Shown here: positions 32,473 to 42,176 of the stretch, piece by piece
How positions within the stretch are numbered: position 1 is the first letter of the stretch
Layout of the letters: every line of letters begins with the position of its first letter
DNA from: Alphaproteobacteria bacterium
Lineage (GTDB): Bacteria > Pseudomonadota > Alphaproteobacteria > Sphingomonadales > Sphingomonadaceae
Direction of reading: 5' to 3'
NCBI GenBank assembly: GCA_030426245.1
Contig: JAUHYZ010000014.1
Span: forward strand, 1 to 55,058
Length of the DNA stretch: 55,058 nucleotides
Made by a program: the position numbers and the translations under genes
Notes under the pieces: generated by a model
Seen by the model: the letters and a program-made list of their open reading frames with translations, nothing else
Told to the model about the DNA's origin: nothing
Database searches by the model: none

Positions 32473-32763
32473 ATGTCGCGCATTTGCGAACTGACCGGCA
32501 AGGGCCGCCTGGTAGGCCACAATGTGAGCCACGCCAACAACAAGACCAAGCGCGTTTTTCTGCCCAACCTGCAGAATGTCACGCTGATGTCCGAAAAGCT
32601 GGACCGCAGCTTCAAATTCCGCGTTTCGACGCAGGGCCTGCGTTCGGTCGAGCATAATGGCGGGCTGGACAATTGGTTGCTCAAAACCTCCGATGACAAG
32701 CTCTCCGCGCGCGCCCTCAAGGTGAAGCGCGAGCTGGCCAAGGCTTCGAAAGAAGCAGCCTGA
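32473..32763 (+). CDS. rpmB: 50S ribosomal protein L28
   Basis: A 96-residue basic ribosomal protein. The N-terminus [20 protein letters not shown] and the [11 protein letters not shown] segment are standard for the alphaproteobacterial L28, which lacks the Cys zinc knuckle of some other forms. The ATG follows GAGAGAGAA at good distance. The stop codon lies only 2 bp from the stop of the convergent esterase-like gene, so the two transcripts must overlap at their ends. Confidence 0.97.
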   Translation: MSRICELTGKGRLVGHNVSHANNKTKRVFLPNLQNVTLMSEKLDRSFKFRVSTQGLRSVEHNGGLDNWLLKTSDDKLSARALKVKRELAKASKEAA

Positions 32764-32765
32764 GC

Positions 32766-33854
32766 TTAGCCGGCCGTCTGGGCGGCCAGGCTTTCCGATG
32801 ATTCGAGAGGGCGCGGGGCGTTGTTCCTGCGCCTTTTCTTTTGCGTATCGGCTGCTGCTGGGTCGGCGGCGGGATGCCATTCAAGCCTGACCAGCAGGCT
32901 GCGCTGGAGCAGCACAGCACCATTGTCATCGGATATCAGCCAGATGGTGACCGCTTCACCATCCCTGCCGCCCGTGATGGCCAGACCTTCATAGTTCTCC
33001 CGCGGAACCGGTCCTTCCAGCCTGGCAAAAGGCTGCCACTCCCAGGCAGTGCCACTCCCGATGGTGGCAGGATCGGCCAGCAAGAGCCGCGCCGTGAAAT
33101 GCGGATAGGGGAGCAGTCCAACCCCGCGAACCAGAATCAGAGCCTTCCCGCTGGGCAAAATGGCAATGTCGCTGGGATTGAAACCGGCAGGGGGATCGAA
33201 AGAGAAGCTGACCGGCCCGCCCCCCTCCACCGGATCGGCGGGAAAGAGCAATCCCTGGCTGGCCCTGCCGCCATCGGCCACCAATCCCTCCGACAGGACA
33301 AGGAAACGCCCATCGGCAAGGCGAGTCATCGCCTCCGGCCCCGAATTGCGCGGCCAATGGCGCATGGCTTCCGGCCGGACTTCGAGCGCATTGTCGAACC
33401 GCGCATCCGTCCGGACAATCGCGTTGCGTCCTTCAAGGCCCAGCCAGATCCGGCCCGTTTCCGGATCTCGCGCAGCCGATTCGATATCTCGAGCTGCCTT
33501 GAATCGATTGCGATCGTCGAAAACCGATCCGAATTCTACTTCAGCGCCGGCATCGCCGGGAACCGCAAAACGCAGATAGCGGCCTGTGTCGCTTGTTGAG
33601 AGCAGCTGACGATGGCCCAACACAGTCAACGCCGAATAGGATCCGAAATCGTCATTGGGGCTGGCAAGCTGCCACAATCCAGTGACGACGGGGCCATTTT
33701 CACCGCCGATCCGTGCAAATCTCCGCGTATCCGGGATAGGAAGCGGTAAGGCTTTCAGCACCTGATCGCGATTGGGCGGAGGCGGGAGAGACCGCCACAC
33801 TAGGCCGGGAGATAGGCCGATCACAACGGCCAGAACAAGCAGGATACGGCCCAT
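32766..33854 (-). CDS. Esterase-like activity of phytase family protein
   Basis: A 362-residue protein with an N-terminal hydrophobic segment (about 3-22), likely a signal anchor. The rest looks like the beta-propeller 'esterase-like activity of phytase' domain (PF13449): FGSYSALTVLG, DIESAARDPETGRIWLGLEG, SGPEAMTRLADGRFLVLSEG, and VPRENYEGLAITG. The C-terminal 30 residues are Arg/Ala-rich and probably disordered. The true substrate of the family is unclear; it acts outside the cytosol. It is the last gene of the leftward group xseA, DUF2093, M23 lipoprotein, and starts 16 bp after the M23 stop. Confidence 0.8.
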   Translation of the reverse strand: MGRILLVLAVVIGLSPGLVWRSLPPPPNRDQVLKALPLPIPDTRRFARIGGENGPVVTGLWQLASPNDDFGSYSALTVLGHRQLLSTSDTGRYLRFAVPGDAGAEVEFGSVFDDRNRFKAARDIESAARDPETGRIWLGLEGRNAIVRTDARFDNALEVRPEAMRHWPRNSGPEAMTRLADGRFLVLSEGLVADGGRASQGLLFPADPVEGGGPVSFSFDPPAGFNPSDIAILPSGKALILVRGVGLLPYPHFTARLLLADPATIGSGTAWEWQPFARLEGPVPRENYEGLAITGGRDGEAVTIWLISDDNGAVLLQRSLLVRLEWHPAADPAAADTQKKRRRNNAPRPLESSESLAAQTAG

Positions 33855-33870
33855 GCCCGCTATTTCAGGG

Positions 33871-34809
33871 CTATTCCATCGGGCCGGTGAAAAGGATCGG
33901 ATCGACCCGCGCGTCCAGCCATTTCATGCTCCAATGGAGATGCGGCCCGGTTGCACGGCCGCTCATGCCGATGCGGCCGATATACTGCCCTTGCGTAACC
34001 CTCTCCCCTTCGCTGACTGCGATTTCCGAACAATGGAGAAAGGCGCTGTTGAGGCCCATACCGTGGTCGATCATCAGCAGATGGCCTTCCAGCGAGAATG
34101 GCTGCTCCGCCGCCAGAACCACTACGCCGTCAGCCGGTGCGACGAATGGCGTACCACTTTCACCCGTGGCGATGTCGATGCCCGAATGATAGCTGCCTGG
34201 TTCCCCGCGATAGATCCGCTGCGATCCGAAACGGCCCGAAATCCGCCCCCGCACAGGCCAGATGAAATCCTGCCGCCAGCCGTCGGATTCCGATCGGACC
34301 GCCCGTGCTGCAACGATCTGTTCCAGTTCCGGCCGGCGAATACGCATGAACGCTTCGCTGGGTCCGCCGCTGCGGCGCGCCACATTGACCCGCTCGATAT
34401 TCCAGGCGCGCGGCGCAATCGCGATCTCATGGGTGATCGTACTGCCGTCTTTCCGCTTGGCGATCAGGGAGACACTGTCGCCGGCGTCACGATCGAACGC
34501 GGCAAAGAACGATCCGTCATGCGCCACTGGCACGGCAACACCATCCAGCTTCACAGTCTCTGTCCCGGCGGGAGCAACGCCGCGAACCCAGCCGCCTTGC
34601 GTCAGTTCTCCGCCGAATTCGAATTCCACCGGCCTTTTCGCCGGCGGTTGGGCCGGATCGAAATCCCCCTGATGCTCGACCTTTTGGATTTCCGCCTCAG
34701 CTTCGGCAGCGGCAGCGGCCGAGGTCATCGGTGCCGGGCCGCAAGCCGCCAGCAGGGCGAGGCCCGATCCGACAACCGCGCCCGCCAAAGCGAGCCGCAC
34801 GAAATTCAC
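33871..34809 (-). CDS. M23 family metallopeptidase, lipoprotein
   Basis: A 312-residue envelope peptidase. GTG 34809 gives a lipoprotein signal with lipobox LAAC (Cys23). After an acidic linker come small beta domains, then the M23 (LytM) domain at about 200-300: FGSQRIYRGEPGSYHSGID (zinc ligands in HSGID), GLNSAFLHCS and GPHLHWSM (final His-x-His). The zinc ligands look complete, so it should cut peptidoglycan cross-bridges. The start forms a GTGA overlap with the stop of the DUF2093 gene, so the two are coupled. The frame extends upstream but through the DUF2093 region. Confidence 0.9.
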   Translation of the reverse strand: MNFVRLALAGAVVGSGLALLAACGPAPMTSAAAAAEAEAEIQKVEHQGDFDPAQPPAKRPVEFEFGGELTQGGWVRGVAPAGTETVKLDGVAVPVAHDGSFFAAFDRDAGDSVSLIAKRKDGSTITHEIAIAPRAWNIERVNVARRSGGPSEAFMRIRRPELEQIVAARAVRSESDGWRQDFIWPVRGRISGRFGSQRIYRGEPGSYHSGIDIATGESGTPFVAPADGVVVLAAEQPFSLEGHLLMIDHGMGLNSAFLHCSEIAVSEGERVTQGQYIGRIGMSGRATGPHLHWSMKWLDARVDPILFTGPME

Positions 34810-35009
34810 GCCTGATCCAGCAACTGACGCGTGGCAATTTCCGGGCTGGCATATGGCTCTTGCCGATCCACACTCCAATAGCGCAGCTCTTCCAGGGCAA
34901 TCGCTTCGCCGGTGACGGCGCAATTCACGAATTTCCCGGGCTTCAGCACGCGAAAGCCGTTCGGACCGTAAAGGAGGGTGGCAGCGTTCCCGCCGGATGA
35001 CATCAACAT
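34806..35009 (-). CDS. DUF2093 domain protein
   Basis: A 67-residue protein specific to alphaproteobacteria. The whole length is the DUF2093 domain: LLYGPNGFRVLKPGKFVNC, AVTGEAIALEELRYWSV and the RQEPYASPEIA segment. No function is known. It lies between xseA (28 bp upstream) and the M23 lipoprotein (4-bp overlap). Its steady link with xseA in this class of bacteria hints at a housekeeping task. Confidence 0.87.
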   Translation of the reverse strand: MLMSSGGNAATLLYGPNGFRVLKPGKFVNCAVTGEAIALEELRYWSVDRQEPYASPEIATRQLLDQA

Positions 35010-35036
35010 GGATATGTCCTTAGCAATGGCTGGCGG

Positions 35037-36443
35037 TCAGAACAATTCCGCCTGTTCGCCTGATATGCCCTTACGCGATTTGGTCTGGCCCGAAGCTGAA
35101 CGGGCCGGCTTCTTGCCTGCGGGGACGACATCGAGCGTTCCGTCACGGAATTTGAGTGTAAGCGCCGGTGCTTTGGCGGCTTCGGACTTGTCTGTGAAAG
35201 TGTTGCCTTCCGCATCCATTACGCGGACATAGCCGCGCTGCAGCGGGCCATCGGGGTGCAACTGGCGGCGCAATCGATCCAGTCCTTCGAGCCTCTCCTG
35301 CTGCCTCGCAACCGGGCGGGTCAGCAATGCAGGCACCAAGCGCAGCGCGGGAAGCTGCAGATCGCTGCGCGCGCGGCGCGCCCGGTCCGCCAGGCCGCGC
35401 CGCAAACGGTCGGTCAGATCATCCAGCTTCTGGGATGCCTGGGCCACCAGGACATCGGGCCGGGGCAGCCGCTGAGCGCGCGCCTCCAGACGTTCGCGGC
35501 CCAGGGAAACCGGGCGCAGGATCGCCCGGCGTTGCCTCAGCGCGAATTCCTCCAGCGCAGCGGTCAGTTCGCCGCGCACCGGCACGGCCATCTCCGCCGC
35601 AGCCGTGGGTGTGGGCGCGCGCCGATCGGCGGCATAGTCGGCCAGTGTCGTATCCGTTTCATGCCCGACTGCGGAGATCACGGGAATTGAAGATTCGGCG
35701 ATCGCGCGAACGACGATCTCCTCATTGAAGCTCCACAGATCCTCGATCGATCCACCACCCCGCGCCACAATCACCACATCGGGGCGGGGAACCGGGCCGC
35801 CCGCTTCCATTTGGGAGAATCCGCGCAGCGCCGCCGCGACCTGCTCTGCCGAACCCTGGCCCTGCACCAGTACCGGCCAGACGAGCACATGGCTCGGAAA
35901 GCGGTCTGCCAGACGGTGGAGAATGTCGCGAATGACTGCGCCGGTGGGTGACGTCACGACGCCAATCACACGCGGAAGATAAGGCAGGGCACGCTTGCGC
36001 TGGGGGGCAAAAAGCCCTTCCGCCTCAAGCCGCGCCTTCGTCTTCTCCAACAGCGCCAGAAGCGCACCTTCGCCCGCAATCTCCAGCTGTTCGATCACTA
36101 TCTGGTAGGAAGACCGCCCGGCATAGGTGGTGAGCTTGCCGCTGGCGATGACTTCCAGCCCATCTTCCGGGCGGAAATTCAGCCGGGCGACATTGCCGCG
36201 CCACATCACTCCGTCGATCTGCGCCTTCTCGTCCTTGAGCCGGCAATAGAAATGTCCCGAGGCCGCAAGTTTCACCCCGGAGAGTTCGCCGCGAAGACGC
36301 ACATAGCCAAATGCGTCCTCAACCGTGCGTTTGAGCCGCGCCGAAATCTCGGTGATGGTCAGCGGCTCGGCGTTGTCGCCCGGCGTGCTGCGCGCTACCA
36401 GCCCTGCAGGATATGCATCATCGCGGGAATCGGAGCTGGGCAT
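35037..36443 (-). CDS. xseA: Exodeoxyribonuclease VII large subunit
   Basis: A 468-residue subunit of the single-strand DNA exonuclease ExoVII. An N-terminal OB-type domain ([17 protein letters not shown], then [11 protein letters not shown]) is followed by the catalytic domain with [29 protein letters not shown] and [20 protein letters not shown] long Arg-rich coiled coil occupies about 290-400, and the tail is Lys/Ser-rich. The first possible ATG is 36449, but 36443 has the better-spaced AAGAG site. That ATG overlaps the ATG of divergent purD in the shared sequence CATG. No xseB is seen in this window. Confidence 0.95.
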   Translation of the reverse strand: MPSSDSRDDAYPAGLVARSTPGDNAEPLTITEISARLKRTVEDAFGYVRLRGELSGVKLAASGHFYCRLKDEKAQIDGVMWRGNVARLNFRPEDGLEVIASGKLTTYAGRSSYQIVIEQLEIAGEGALLALLEKTKARLEAEGLFAPQRKRALPYLPRVIGVVTSPTGAVIRDILHRLADRFPSHVLVWPVLVQGQGSAEQVAAALRGFSQMEAGGPVPRPDVVIVARGGGSIEDLWSFNEEIVVRAIAESSIPVISAVGHETDTTLADYAADRRAPTPTAAAEMAVPVRGELTAALEEFALRQRRAILRPVSLGRERLEARAQRLPRPDVLVAQASQKLDDLTDRLRRGLADRARRARSDLQLPALRLVPALLTRPVARQQERLEGLDRLRRQLHPDGPLQRGYVRVMDAEGNTFTDKSEAAKAPALTLKFRDGTLDVVPAGKKPARSASGQTKSRKGISGEQAELF

Positions 36444-37749
36444 GAACATACTCTTGCTGGGATCGGGTGGTCGCGAACATGCGCTGGCCTGGAAGCTGGC
36501 GCAATCCCGCTTGCTCTCGGCCGGAGAGGGTACGCTTTACGCCGCCCCGGGCAACCCCGGGATGGCGCAACATGCCCAGCTGGTCCAGCTCGATGCGGCG
36601 GATCACGGCGCAGTTGCAAATTTCTGCACCGAGAAGACGATCGGTCTGGTGGTTGTTGGGCCCGAAGCGCCCCTGGTGGACGGCCTGGCCGATTCGCTGC
36701 GGGCACAAGGTGTCGCTGTGTTCGGGCCTTCGAAGGCTGCCGCCCAGCTGGAAGGCAGTAAGGCTTTCACCAAGGAGCTGTGCGACCGCGCCGGCATCCC
36801 CACCGCCGGCTATTTGCGAACCAAATCACTTGCCGAAGCGCTGGATGGGCTGAGCCGCTTCTCCCCGCCCTATGTGCTCAAGGCGGACGGGCTGGCGGCC
36901 GGCAAGGGCGTAGTGATCGCGGAGAATCGCGCGGAAGCGGAAGCCGCCCTGGCCGACATGTTCGGCGGCGCATTCGGCGAAGCGGGTGCGGAAGTCGTGA
37001 TCGAGGAATTCCTGGAAGGCGAGGAGGCGAGTTTCTTCGTCCTGACCGATGGAGCGACGATCATGCCCATCGGCACCGCCCAGGACCACAAGCGCGTGGG
37101 CGACGGCGATAGCGGGCCGAATACCGGCGGCATGGGTGCCTACAGCCCTGCCCCCGTGCTGACACCGCTGCTGCAAGGCGAAGTGATCGAACGGATCATC
37201 GCCCCCACCGTCCAGACGCTGGCCGATGAAGGCATGCCTTATTCAGGCGTACTCTATTGCGGGCTGATGCTGACCGGCGAAGGTCCCAAGCTGATCGAGT
37301 ATAATTGCCGTTTCGGCGATCCCGAATGCCAGCCGCTGATGCTCCGGTTCGAAGACGATCTGGGCCAGTACATGCTCGCCTGTGCCCAGAGCAGCCTCTC
37401 ATCGCTGAAGCCGCCGCATCTCTCGGACGACACGGCATTGACTGTGGTCATGGCGGCGCGCGGATATCCCGGCACGCCCGAGAAAGGCGGTGCAATCGGC
37501 GGAATCGAAGAAGCCGAGAAACACGGCGCGAAGGTCTTTCACGCCGGTACCGGCACGAATGACGAAGGCTTGCTGATCGCCAAGGGCGGCCGCGTTCTGA
37601 ACGTCACGGCGAAAGGGCGCAATGTGCGAGAAGCACAAGCTGCAGCCTATGCGGCAGTGGACCGGATCGACTTTCCCAGCGGCTTTTGCCGCCGCGATAT
37701 CGGCTACCGCGAAGTGGCCCGCGAAATGGAAACCCAAGGCAACGATTGA
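36442..37749 (+). CDS. purD: Phosphoribosylamine-glycine ligase (GAR synthetase)
   Basis: A 435-residue ATP-grasp enzyme, the second step of purine synthesis: phosphoribosylamine plus glycine gives GAR. The N-terminus [19 protein letters not shown] is the family signature. [50 protein letters not shown] and [11 protein letters not shown] follow in order. The start ATG is unmistakable because this end is highly conserved, and it has GGAG 7 bases upstream. It overlaps the divergent xseA start. A terminator lies just after the stop. Confidence 0.97.
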   Translation: MNILLLGSGGREHALAWKLAQSRLLSAGEGTLYAAPGNPGMAQHAQLVQLDAADHGAVANFCTEKTIGLVVVGPEAPLVDGLADSLRAQGVAVFGPSKAAAQLEGSKAFTKELCDRAGIPTAGYLRTKSLAEALDGLSRFSPPYVLKADGLAAGKGVVIAENRAEAEAALADMFGGAFGEAGAEVVIEEFLEGEEASFFVLTDGATIMPIGTAQDHKRVGDGDSGPNTGGMGAYSPAPVLTPLLQGEVIERIIAPTVQTLADEGMPYSGVLYCGLMLTGEGPKLIEYNCRFGDPECQPLMLRFEDDLGQYMLACAQSSLSSLKPPHLSDDTALTVVMAARGYPGTPEKGGAIGGIEEAEKHGAKVFHAGTGTNDEGLLIAKGGRVLNVTAKGRNVREAQAAAYAAVDRIDFPSGFCRRDIGYREVAREMETQGND

Positions 37750-37778
37750 CCGCGTTATGCTGCAGCATCGGGTGCGGT

Positions 37779-37804
37779 AAACGATTCTATTTGAGTCGTT
37801 TTTT
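37779..37804 (+). terminator. Intrinsic terminator of purD
   Basis: A 9-bp stem (37779-37787 with 37793-37801, one T-G pair) with a 5-base loop is followed directly by T residues. It lies 30 bp after the purD stop and overlaps the last codons of the convergent PfkB kinase gene. A 12-bp palindrome, ATGCTGCAGCAT, sits between purD and this hairpin (37757-37768). Confidence 0.75.
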
Positions 37805-38782
37805 CATCAGCGCCTGCAGGTCCTCTTCCGGCCGCGCGCCGAAATGGGAAATGATTTCGCCAGCGGCGACTGCCCCCATTTTCAGACAAGTCTGCAAGCT
37901 TTGCCCGCGCACGTGCCCGAACAGGAAACCGGCCGCGAACAGGTCGCCCGCACCGGTCGTGTCGACGACTGCCTCCACCGGCTCGGCAGGGACTTCGGCG
38001 CGCATTCCGCCGGCCACGGCGATCGCCCCTTCCGCGCTGCGGGTCACCACCAGAATCGGAACCTTTGGAGCAAGCGCCGCAATGCCGGCTTCGAAATCCT
38101 CCTCACCTGTCAGCGCCGCCAGCTCGACGTGATTGGCAAACAGGATGTCGATCAGCCCTTCTTCGATCAGCGCACAGAAGTCGTCGCCATGCAGCTCGAT
38201 CATGAAGGCTTCCGAAAGCGTGAAGGCAACCTTGCGGCCCGCAGCATGGGCCGCCGCTATCGCCTTGCGCATGGCGGCGCGCGGCTCGGGCGGATCCCAC
38301 ATATAACCTTCCAGATAGAGCACCGAAGCATCCGCGACCGCTTCCAGGTCCAGCGCCTCGAGCGGGAGGAACTGCGATGCCCCCAGGGAAGTGTTCATCG
38401 TGCGCTGCCCGTCCGGCGTGACCAGAATCAGGCAGCGTCCCGTCGGCGGATCGCCGGGCCGCGGCGGCGTGGCGAAGTCGATGCCGGCAGCGCGAATGTC
38501 GTGCGCGAAGACTTCGCCGAGCTGATCCTGCGCCACCTGCCCGATAAAGGCGCAGCGCGCGCCCAGCAGGGCAAGACCGGCCAACGTGTTGGCCGCCGAT
38601 CCGCCCGAGATTTCACGGGCCGGGCCCATCGCATGGTAGAGCGCCTTGGCCTGCTGCGGATCGATCAGCGTCATGCCCCCACGGACCAGCCCCAGCTGTT
38701 CGATCAGCTCGTCACTGCAAGGCGCCATCACATCGACAATGGCATTGCCGATGGCGATCACATCGTAACGCGGATTGGACAT
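37787..38782 (-). CDS. PfkB family carbohydrate/nucleoside kinase
   Basis: A 331-residue kinase, closest in look to the adenosine-kinase group of alphaproteobacteria. The ribokinase fold shows VIAIGNAIVDVMAPC at the start, GGSAANTLAGLALLG (about 60-74), and the anion-hole/base motif DTTGAGDLFAAG (274-285) with catalytic Asp280. It would phosphorylate adenosine or a sugar with ATP. The ATG 38782 is chosen because the conserved N-terminus begins there. It is convergent with purD, another purine-linked enzyme, though they are separate transcripts. The product may be AMP, but the substrate is not fixed by sequence. Confidence 0.87.
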   Translation of the reverse strand: MSNPRYDVIAIGNAIVDVMAPCSDELIEQLGLVRGGMTLIDPQQAKALYHAMGPAREISGGSAANTLAGLALLGARCAFIGQVAQDQLGEVFAHDIRAAGIDFATPPRPGDPPTGRCLILVTPDGQRTMNTSLGASQFLPLEALDLEAVADASVLYLEGYMWDPPEPRAAMRKAIAAAHAAGRKVAFTLSEAFMIELHGDDFCALIEEGLIDILFANHVELAALTGEEDFEAGIAALAPKVPILVVTRSAEGAIAVAGGMRAEVPAEPVEAVVDTTGAGDLFAAGFLFGHVRGQSLQTCLKMGAVAAGEIISHFGARPEEDLQALMKKRLK

Positions 38783-38919
38783 GCAGTACCTTCGTCCGAA
38801 ACGGCGCGCATCCTGCCGCCTTGTGCGGCCGCGCCGTGGCGTTGCCATTCTATGCCCGTTGACTTGCCGCGCGTGCCGCGCAATCGCAAGGCGCAATGCC
38901 TGCCAAGGAAAATCCGCGA

Positions 38920-39333
38920 GTGAATTTCCGAATCGTCACTGCCCTGATACTGCCGGCCCTGCTTGCGGCCTGTGCGGGGGCCGTCTCCCGACCTGCGCCC
39001 TCGCGCGCGCCCGGCCCGGTACCGGCAACCGATCCGCCGGCCCCGGTGCGTCCACCGCCGGAGGCGCAGGTCCTGCGCCTTCCTGGCCTGGAAGGCGTGA
39101 TCGGAGCAAATGCGCGATCCCTGATGGCGCAATTCGGCGAGCCGCGGCTCGATGTGCTGGAAGGGGATGCCCGCAAGCTGCAATTCAGCGGCACAGCCTG
39201 TGTGCTCGACATCTATCTATATCCGCCGCGCGGCGGCGGCGAACCGAGCGCAACCTATGTCGATGCACGCAGGGCGAGCGACGGCCTGGATGTGGACCGT
39301 GCGGCCTGTGTCAACGCGCTGAGGCGCCGGTGA
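38920..39333 (+). CDS. Small lipoprotein, unknown function
   Basis: A 137-residue predicted lipoprotein. GTG 38920 gives a short signal with lipobox LAAC (Cys18); an ATG at 38896 in frame would add 8 residues. A Pro/Ala-rich linker (about 22-50) leads to a small domain with GVIGANARSLMAQFGEPRLD and GTACVLDIYLYPP, a pattern seen in short outer-membrane lipoproteins of sphingomonads. No function is known to me. It is divergent from the PfkB kinase and convergent with the suf operon end. Confidence 0.72.
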   Translation: MNFRIVTALILPALLAACAGAVSRPAPSRAPGPVPATDPPAPVRPPPEAQVLRLPGLEGVIGANARSLMAQFGEPRLDVLEGDARKLQFSGTACVLDIYLYPPRGGGEPSATYVDARRASDGLDVDRAACVNALRRR

Positions 39334-39362
39334 AGGCGCTCTAGCGTCAAGGCCCCAGCCTC

Positions 39363-39719
39363 TTAGACTGTGAAGCTTTCCCCGCAGCCGCACGCACCGG
39401 TGGCATTGGGATTGTCGAATACGAAGCCGGCGGTGAAATTGTCTTCCTGCCAGTCCATGATCGAACCGACGAGATAGAGCACGCTGGCCCCGTCGATGAA
39501 GAAAGTGCCGCCCGGCGTTTCGATTCGTTCGTCCATCGGATCCGCCTCGGCCACATAGTCGACCGAATAGGCAAGGCCGGAACAGCCCCGGCGCGGCGTC
39601 GAGAGTTTCACGCCGATTGCATCGCCTGGTGCGCTCTTCATCAGCGTGGCGACACGCTCTTCGGCGGCCGGCGTCAAAGTGACGGCAGCGGGGCGCGTAC
39701 GGGTTTTCGTTTCGCTCAT
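39363..39719 (-). CDS. sufA: A-type Fe-S carrier, SufA/IscA family
   Basis: A 118-residue carrier that takes Fe-S clusters from the SufBCD scaffold and passes them to apo-proteins. The three Cys ligands are in place: Cys46 (RRGCSGLAY), Cys110 and Cys112 (GACGCGESF). Length is normal. It is the last gene of the suf operon and its ATG shares one base with the sufT stop (TAATG). Confidence 0.93.
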   Translation of the reverse strand: MSETKTRTRPAAVTLTPAAEERVATLMKSAPGDAIGVKLSTPRRGCSGLAYSVDYVAEADPMDERIETPGGTFFIDGASVLYLVGSIMDWQEDNFTAGFVFDNPNATGACGCGESFTV

Positions 39720-40216
39720 TACAACATCCCCAGTTCGAGACGGGCTTCGTCGCTCATCTTGGCCGGATCCCATGGCGGGTCCCACACCAGATTGACTTCG
39801 GCATCGCGGATGCCGGGAACGGAACCGACCCGCAATTCCACTTCGCCCGGCATGCTTTCCGCCACCGGGCAATGCGGGGTCGTCAGCGTCATGGTGACCA
39901 TTGCATCGCAATCGTCCGACACTTCCACACCATATATAAGGCCGAGGTCGTAAATATTCACGGGTATCTCGGGGTCGTAGATTTCCTTCAGCGCGGTGAC
40001 GACTGCTTCATACAGCTCCCCGCCTGCCTCGTCCGGCGCGGCTTCCTGGGGCTTTTGCGCCAGGAAACCTTCCAGATAATCGCGCTTGCGCTCCAGCTTC
40101 TCGCCCGCGCTTTCTTCCGGCGCAGCTGCGGCGCCCGTATCGACACGCGCCCGCGGCGGAGCGTCCACACTGTCCACTTCTTCCACGCTGAAGCCCTTTT
40201 TCGCTTCCTCGTTCAT
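39719..40216 (-). CDS. sufT: SUF system assembly protein SufT (DUF59)
   Basis: A 165-residue protein with a variable, charged N-terminal part (about 1-65) and a DUF59/MIP18 domain: VVTALKEIYDPEIPVNIYDL, then VTMTLTTPHCPVAESMP with the conserved Cys, and VNLVWDPPWDP. SufT helps mature Fe-S proteins. It sits between sufS and sufA, with ATGA and TAATG overlaps on the two sides, so all three are coupled. Confidence 0.93.
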   Translation of the reverse strand: MNEEAKKGFSVEEVDSVDAPPRARVDTGAAAAPEESAGEKLERKRDYLEGFLAQKPQEAAPDEAGGELYEAVVTALKEIYDPEIPVNIYDLGLIYGVEVSDDCDAMVTMTLTTPHCPVAESMPGEVELRVGSVPGIRDAEVNLVWDPPWDPAKMSDEARLELGML

Positions 40217-41430
40217 CCGAAGATCCTTTTCGTCCGCTCGATGCCGCTCAACAAGGCGGCGACATCATCTGCATCGCTGTAAATTCCAAAACTCGCCCGC
40301 GCCGTCGCAGGAACTCCCAGATGGTCCATCAATGGCTGAGCGCAATGGTGGCCGGCGCGAATCGCGACATTGGCTTCATCCAGGATCGTGCCGAGATCGT
40401 GCGGATGGATCCCGTCCAGCGCGAAACTGACGATCCCCGCCGCATCGTCCGGCCCAAACAGGGAAACATCGTTCATCCCGCGCAATGCGGCGCGCAGCTG
40501 GCCGACCAGGACATTCTCATGCTGTTCGATCGCATCGAGCCCGATCGACGAGACATAATCGACTGCCGCGCCGAAACCGATCGCTTCGGTAATAGCGGGG
40601 GTGCCCGCCTCGAAGCGCTGGGGCGGCGGCGCATAGGTCGTGCGTTCGAAAGTCACGCGGTCGATCATCGATCCGCCGCCCTGATAGGGCGGCATCGCGT
40701 CCAGAATCTCGCTGCGCGCCCAAAGCGCACCGATGCCCGTGGGCCCATAGAGCTTATGCGCCGAGAAGGCATAGAAATCGCAATCGAGCGCAGCGACATC
40801 GACGGCAAGCCGCGGCACGGCCTGACAGCCATCGAGCAGAATCTTCGCGCCAACGGCATGTGCAAGATCGGCCGCGCGGCGCGCATCGATATGCGAACCA
40901 AGCACATTGGAAACATGCGCGAAGGCGACAAGCTTGTGCCGCTCGTCCAGCATTTCCTCCGCCGCATCGAGATCGATCCGTCCGTCTTCGGTGAGCGGGC
41001 AGACGTCTATTTGCGCGCCGGTCCGCTCGGCAATCAGCTGCCAGGGAACGATGTTGGAATGATGCTCCAGCACCGAGATGAGAATTCGGTCGCCTTGCGC
41101 AAGATTGGCCGCGCCCCAGGTGGCGGCCACCAGGTTGATGGCTTCGGTCGCGCCGCGCGTGAAAACGATTTCTTCTTCTTGGCCGCCGACAAATCCCGCG
41201 ACCTTCCGCCGCGCCGCTTCATAGGCCAGCGTCATCTCGGCCGAGCGCGAATAGACCCCGCGATGCACGGTCGCATAATCGCGGCCCAGTGCATTGGCGA
41301 CGGCATCGATTACCTCTTGCGGTTTCTGCGCGGTCGCGGCCGTATCGAGATAGTGCCACTCGTCGCCCGATGCGGCAACGAGACCGGGAAAATCCGTCTT
41401 GCGGCTGATCATGTCGGGGGCAGTGCTCAC
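40213..41430 (-). CDS. sufS: Cysteine desulfurase SufS
   Basis: A 405-residue PLP enzyme that takes sulfur from cysteine for Fe-S cluster assembly. The Schiff-base lysine is Lys226 (FSAHKLYGP) and the persulfide-carrying Cys is Cys363 (RAGHHCAQP), the type II (SufS) pattern. EHHSNIVPW (122-130) and GCQAVPRL are also typical. The start is GTG, forming a GTGA overlap with sufD; an ATG at codon 7 is an alternative. No sufE is in the operon; a separate gene or a SufU-like partner must supply it. Confidence 0.95.
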   Translation of the reverse strand: MSTAPDMISRKTDFPGLVAASGDEWHYLDTAATAQKPQEVIDAVANALGRDYATVHRGVYSRSAEMTLAYEAARRKVAGFVGGQEEEIVFTRGATEAINLVAATWGAANLAQGDRILISVLEHHSNIVPWQLIAERTGAQIDVCPLTEDGRIDLDAAEEMLDERHKLVAFAHVSNVLGSHIDARRAADLAHAVGAKILLDGCQAVPRLAVDVAALDCDFYAFSAHKLYGPTGIGALWARSEILDAMPPYQGGGSMIDRVTFERTTYAPPPQRFEAGTPAITEAIGFGAAVDYVSSIGLDAIEQHENVLVGQLRAALRGMNDVSLFGPDDAAGIVSFALDGIHPHDLGTILDEANVAIRAGHHCAQPLMDHLGVPATARASFGIYSDADDVAALLSGIERTKRIFG

Positions 41431-42176
41431 ACGGCCTCCTCATCCAGAACGTTGAGAGCCTTGGCCAGCATCTCGCCGCGCAGATCTTCGTCTTGGATGG
41501 CCTCGAAAGCATCGGCCACGAAGGCATGGATCAATAGCTTGCGCGCGACCTCAGGCGGGAGCCCGCGCGAGGCCATGTAGAACCCGGCCGTGTCATCGAG
41601 CGCACCGATCGCTGCGCCATGGGCGCATTTCACGTCGTCGGCGAAAATTTCCAGCTCCGGCTTCGCATTCGCGGATGCGCCCTTTTCCAGCAGGATCGCG
41701 CGGAAATTCTGCGCGGCATCTGTTTTCTGCGCATCCTTCACCACTTCGATCCGGCCGAGGAAATTGCCCACGGCCTGGCCCCATTGCACGGAGCGGACGA
41801 CCTGGTTCGAACTGGCACCGGGTGCACTGTGAACCGTGCGGGTCACGAATTCCTGCCGGTTCTTGCCGCCACCGATAGTCACGCCGCCAAATTCGAAATG
41901 TGCGCCTTCTTTCAGTGTCACTACCGCTTCTGCGCGGGCATAGGGCCCGGCAGCATTGATCGCGAACAATTCGAACCGGCCGCCCTGCCCCACATTGACG
42001 CGCAGCCGTTCCGCCCCAGGCTCGACCGAGAGGATTTCGCAGACGGTTTCGCCGGCTGGCACGGTAATCTCACGCCAGTCATTGAGCTCCGCAAGATCGG
42101 CCGATGCAAGCCAGGTGGGATCGGCATAGCGCCAATTCTCGTCGCGAGTGGTGGGTAGGGTGGCAAGCTCGTTCAT
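41427..42176 (-). CDS. sufD: Fe-S cluster assembly protein SufD
   Basis: A 249-residue scaffold protein that pairs with SufB. It is shorter than the E. coli SufD (about 420), as is common in this group: the N-terminal helical domain is reduced and the beta-helix core (about 80-200) with LEIFADDVKCAHGAAIGALD remains. The C-terminal helix contains ARKLLIHAFVADAF. The His in CAHGA is the conserved residue at the SufB-SufD interface. ATG overlaps the sufC stop by 4 bp. Confidence 0.93.
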   Translation of the reverse strand: MNELATLPTTRDENWRYADPTWLASADLAELNDWREITVPAGETVCEILSVEPGAERLRVNVGQGGRFELFAINAAGPYARAEAVVTLKEGAHFEFGGVTIGGGKNRQEFVTRTVHSAPGASSNQVVRSVQWGQAVGNFLGRIEVVKDAQKTDAAQNFRAILLEKGASANAKPELEIFADDVKCAHGAAIGALDDTAGFYMASRGLPPEVARKLLIHAFVADAFEAIQDEDLRGEMLAKALNVLDEEAV

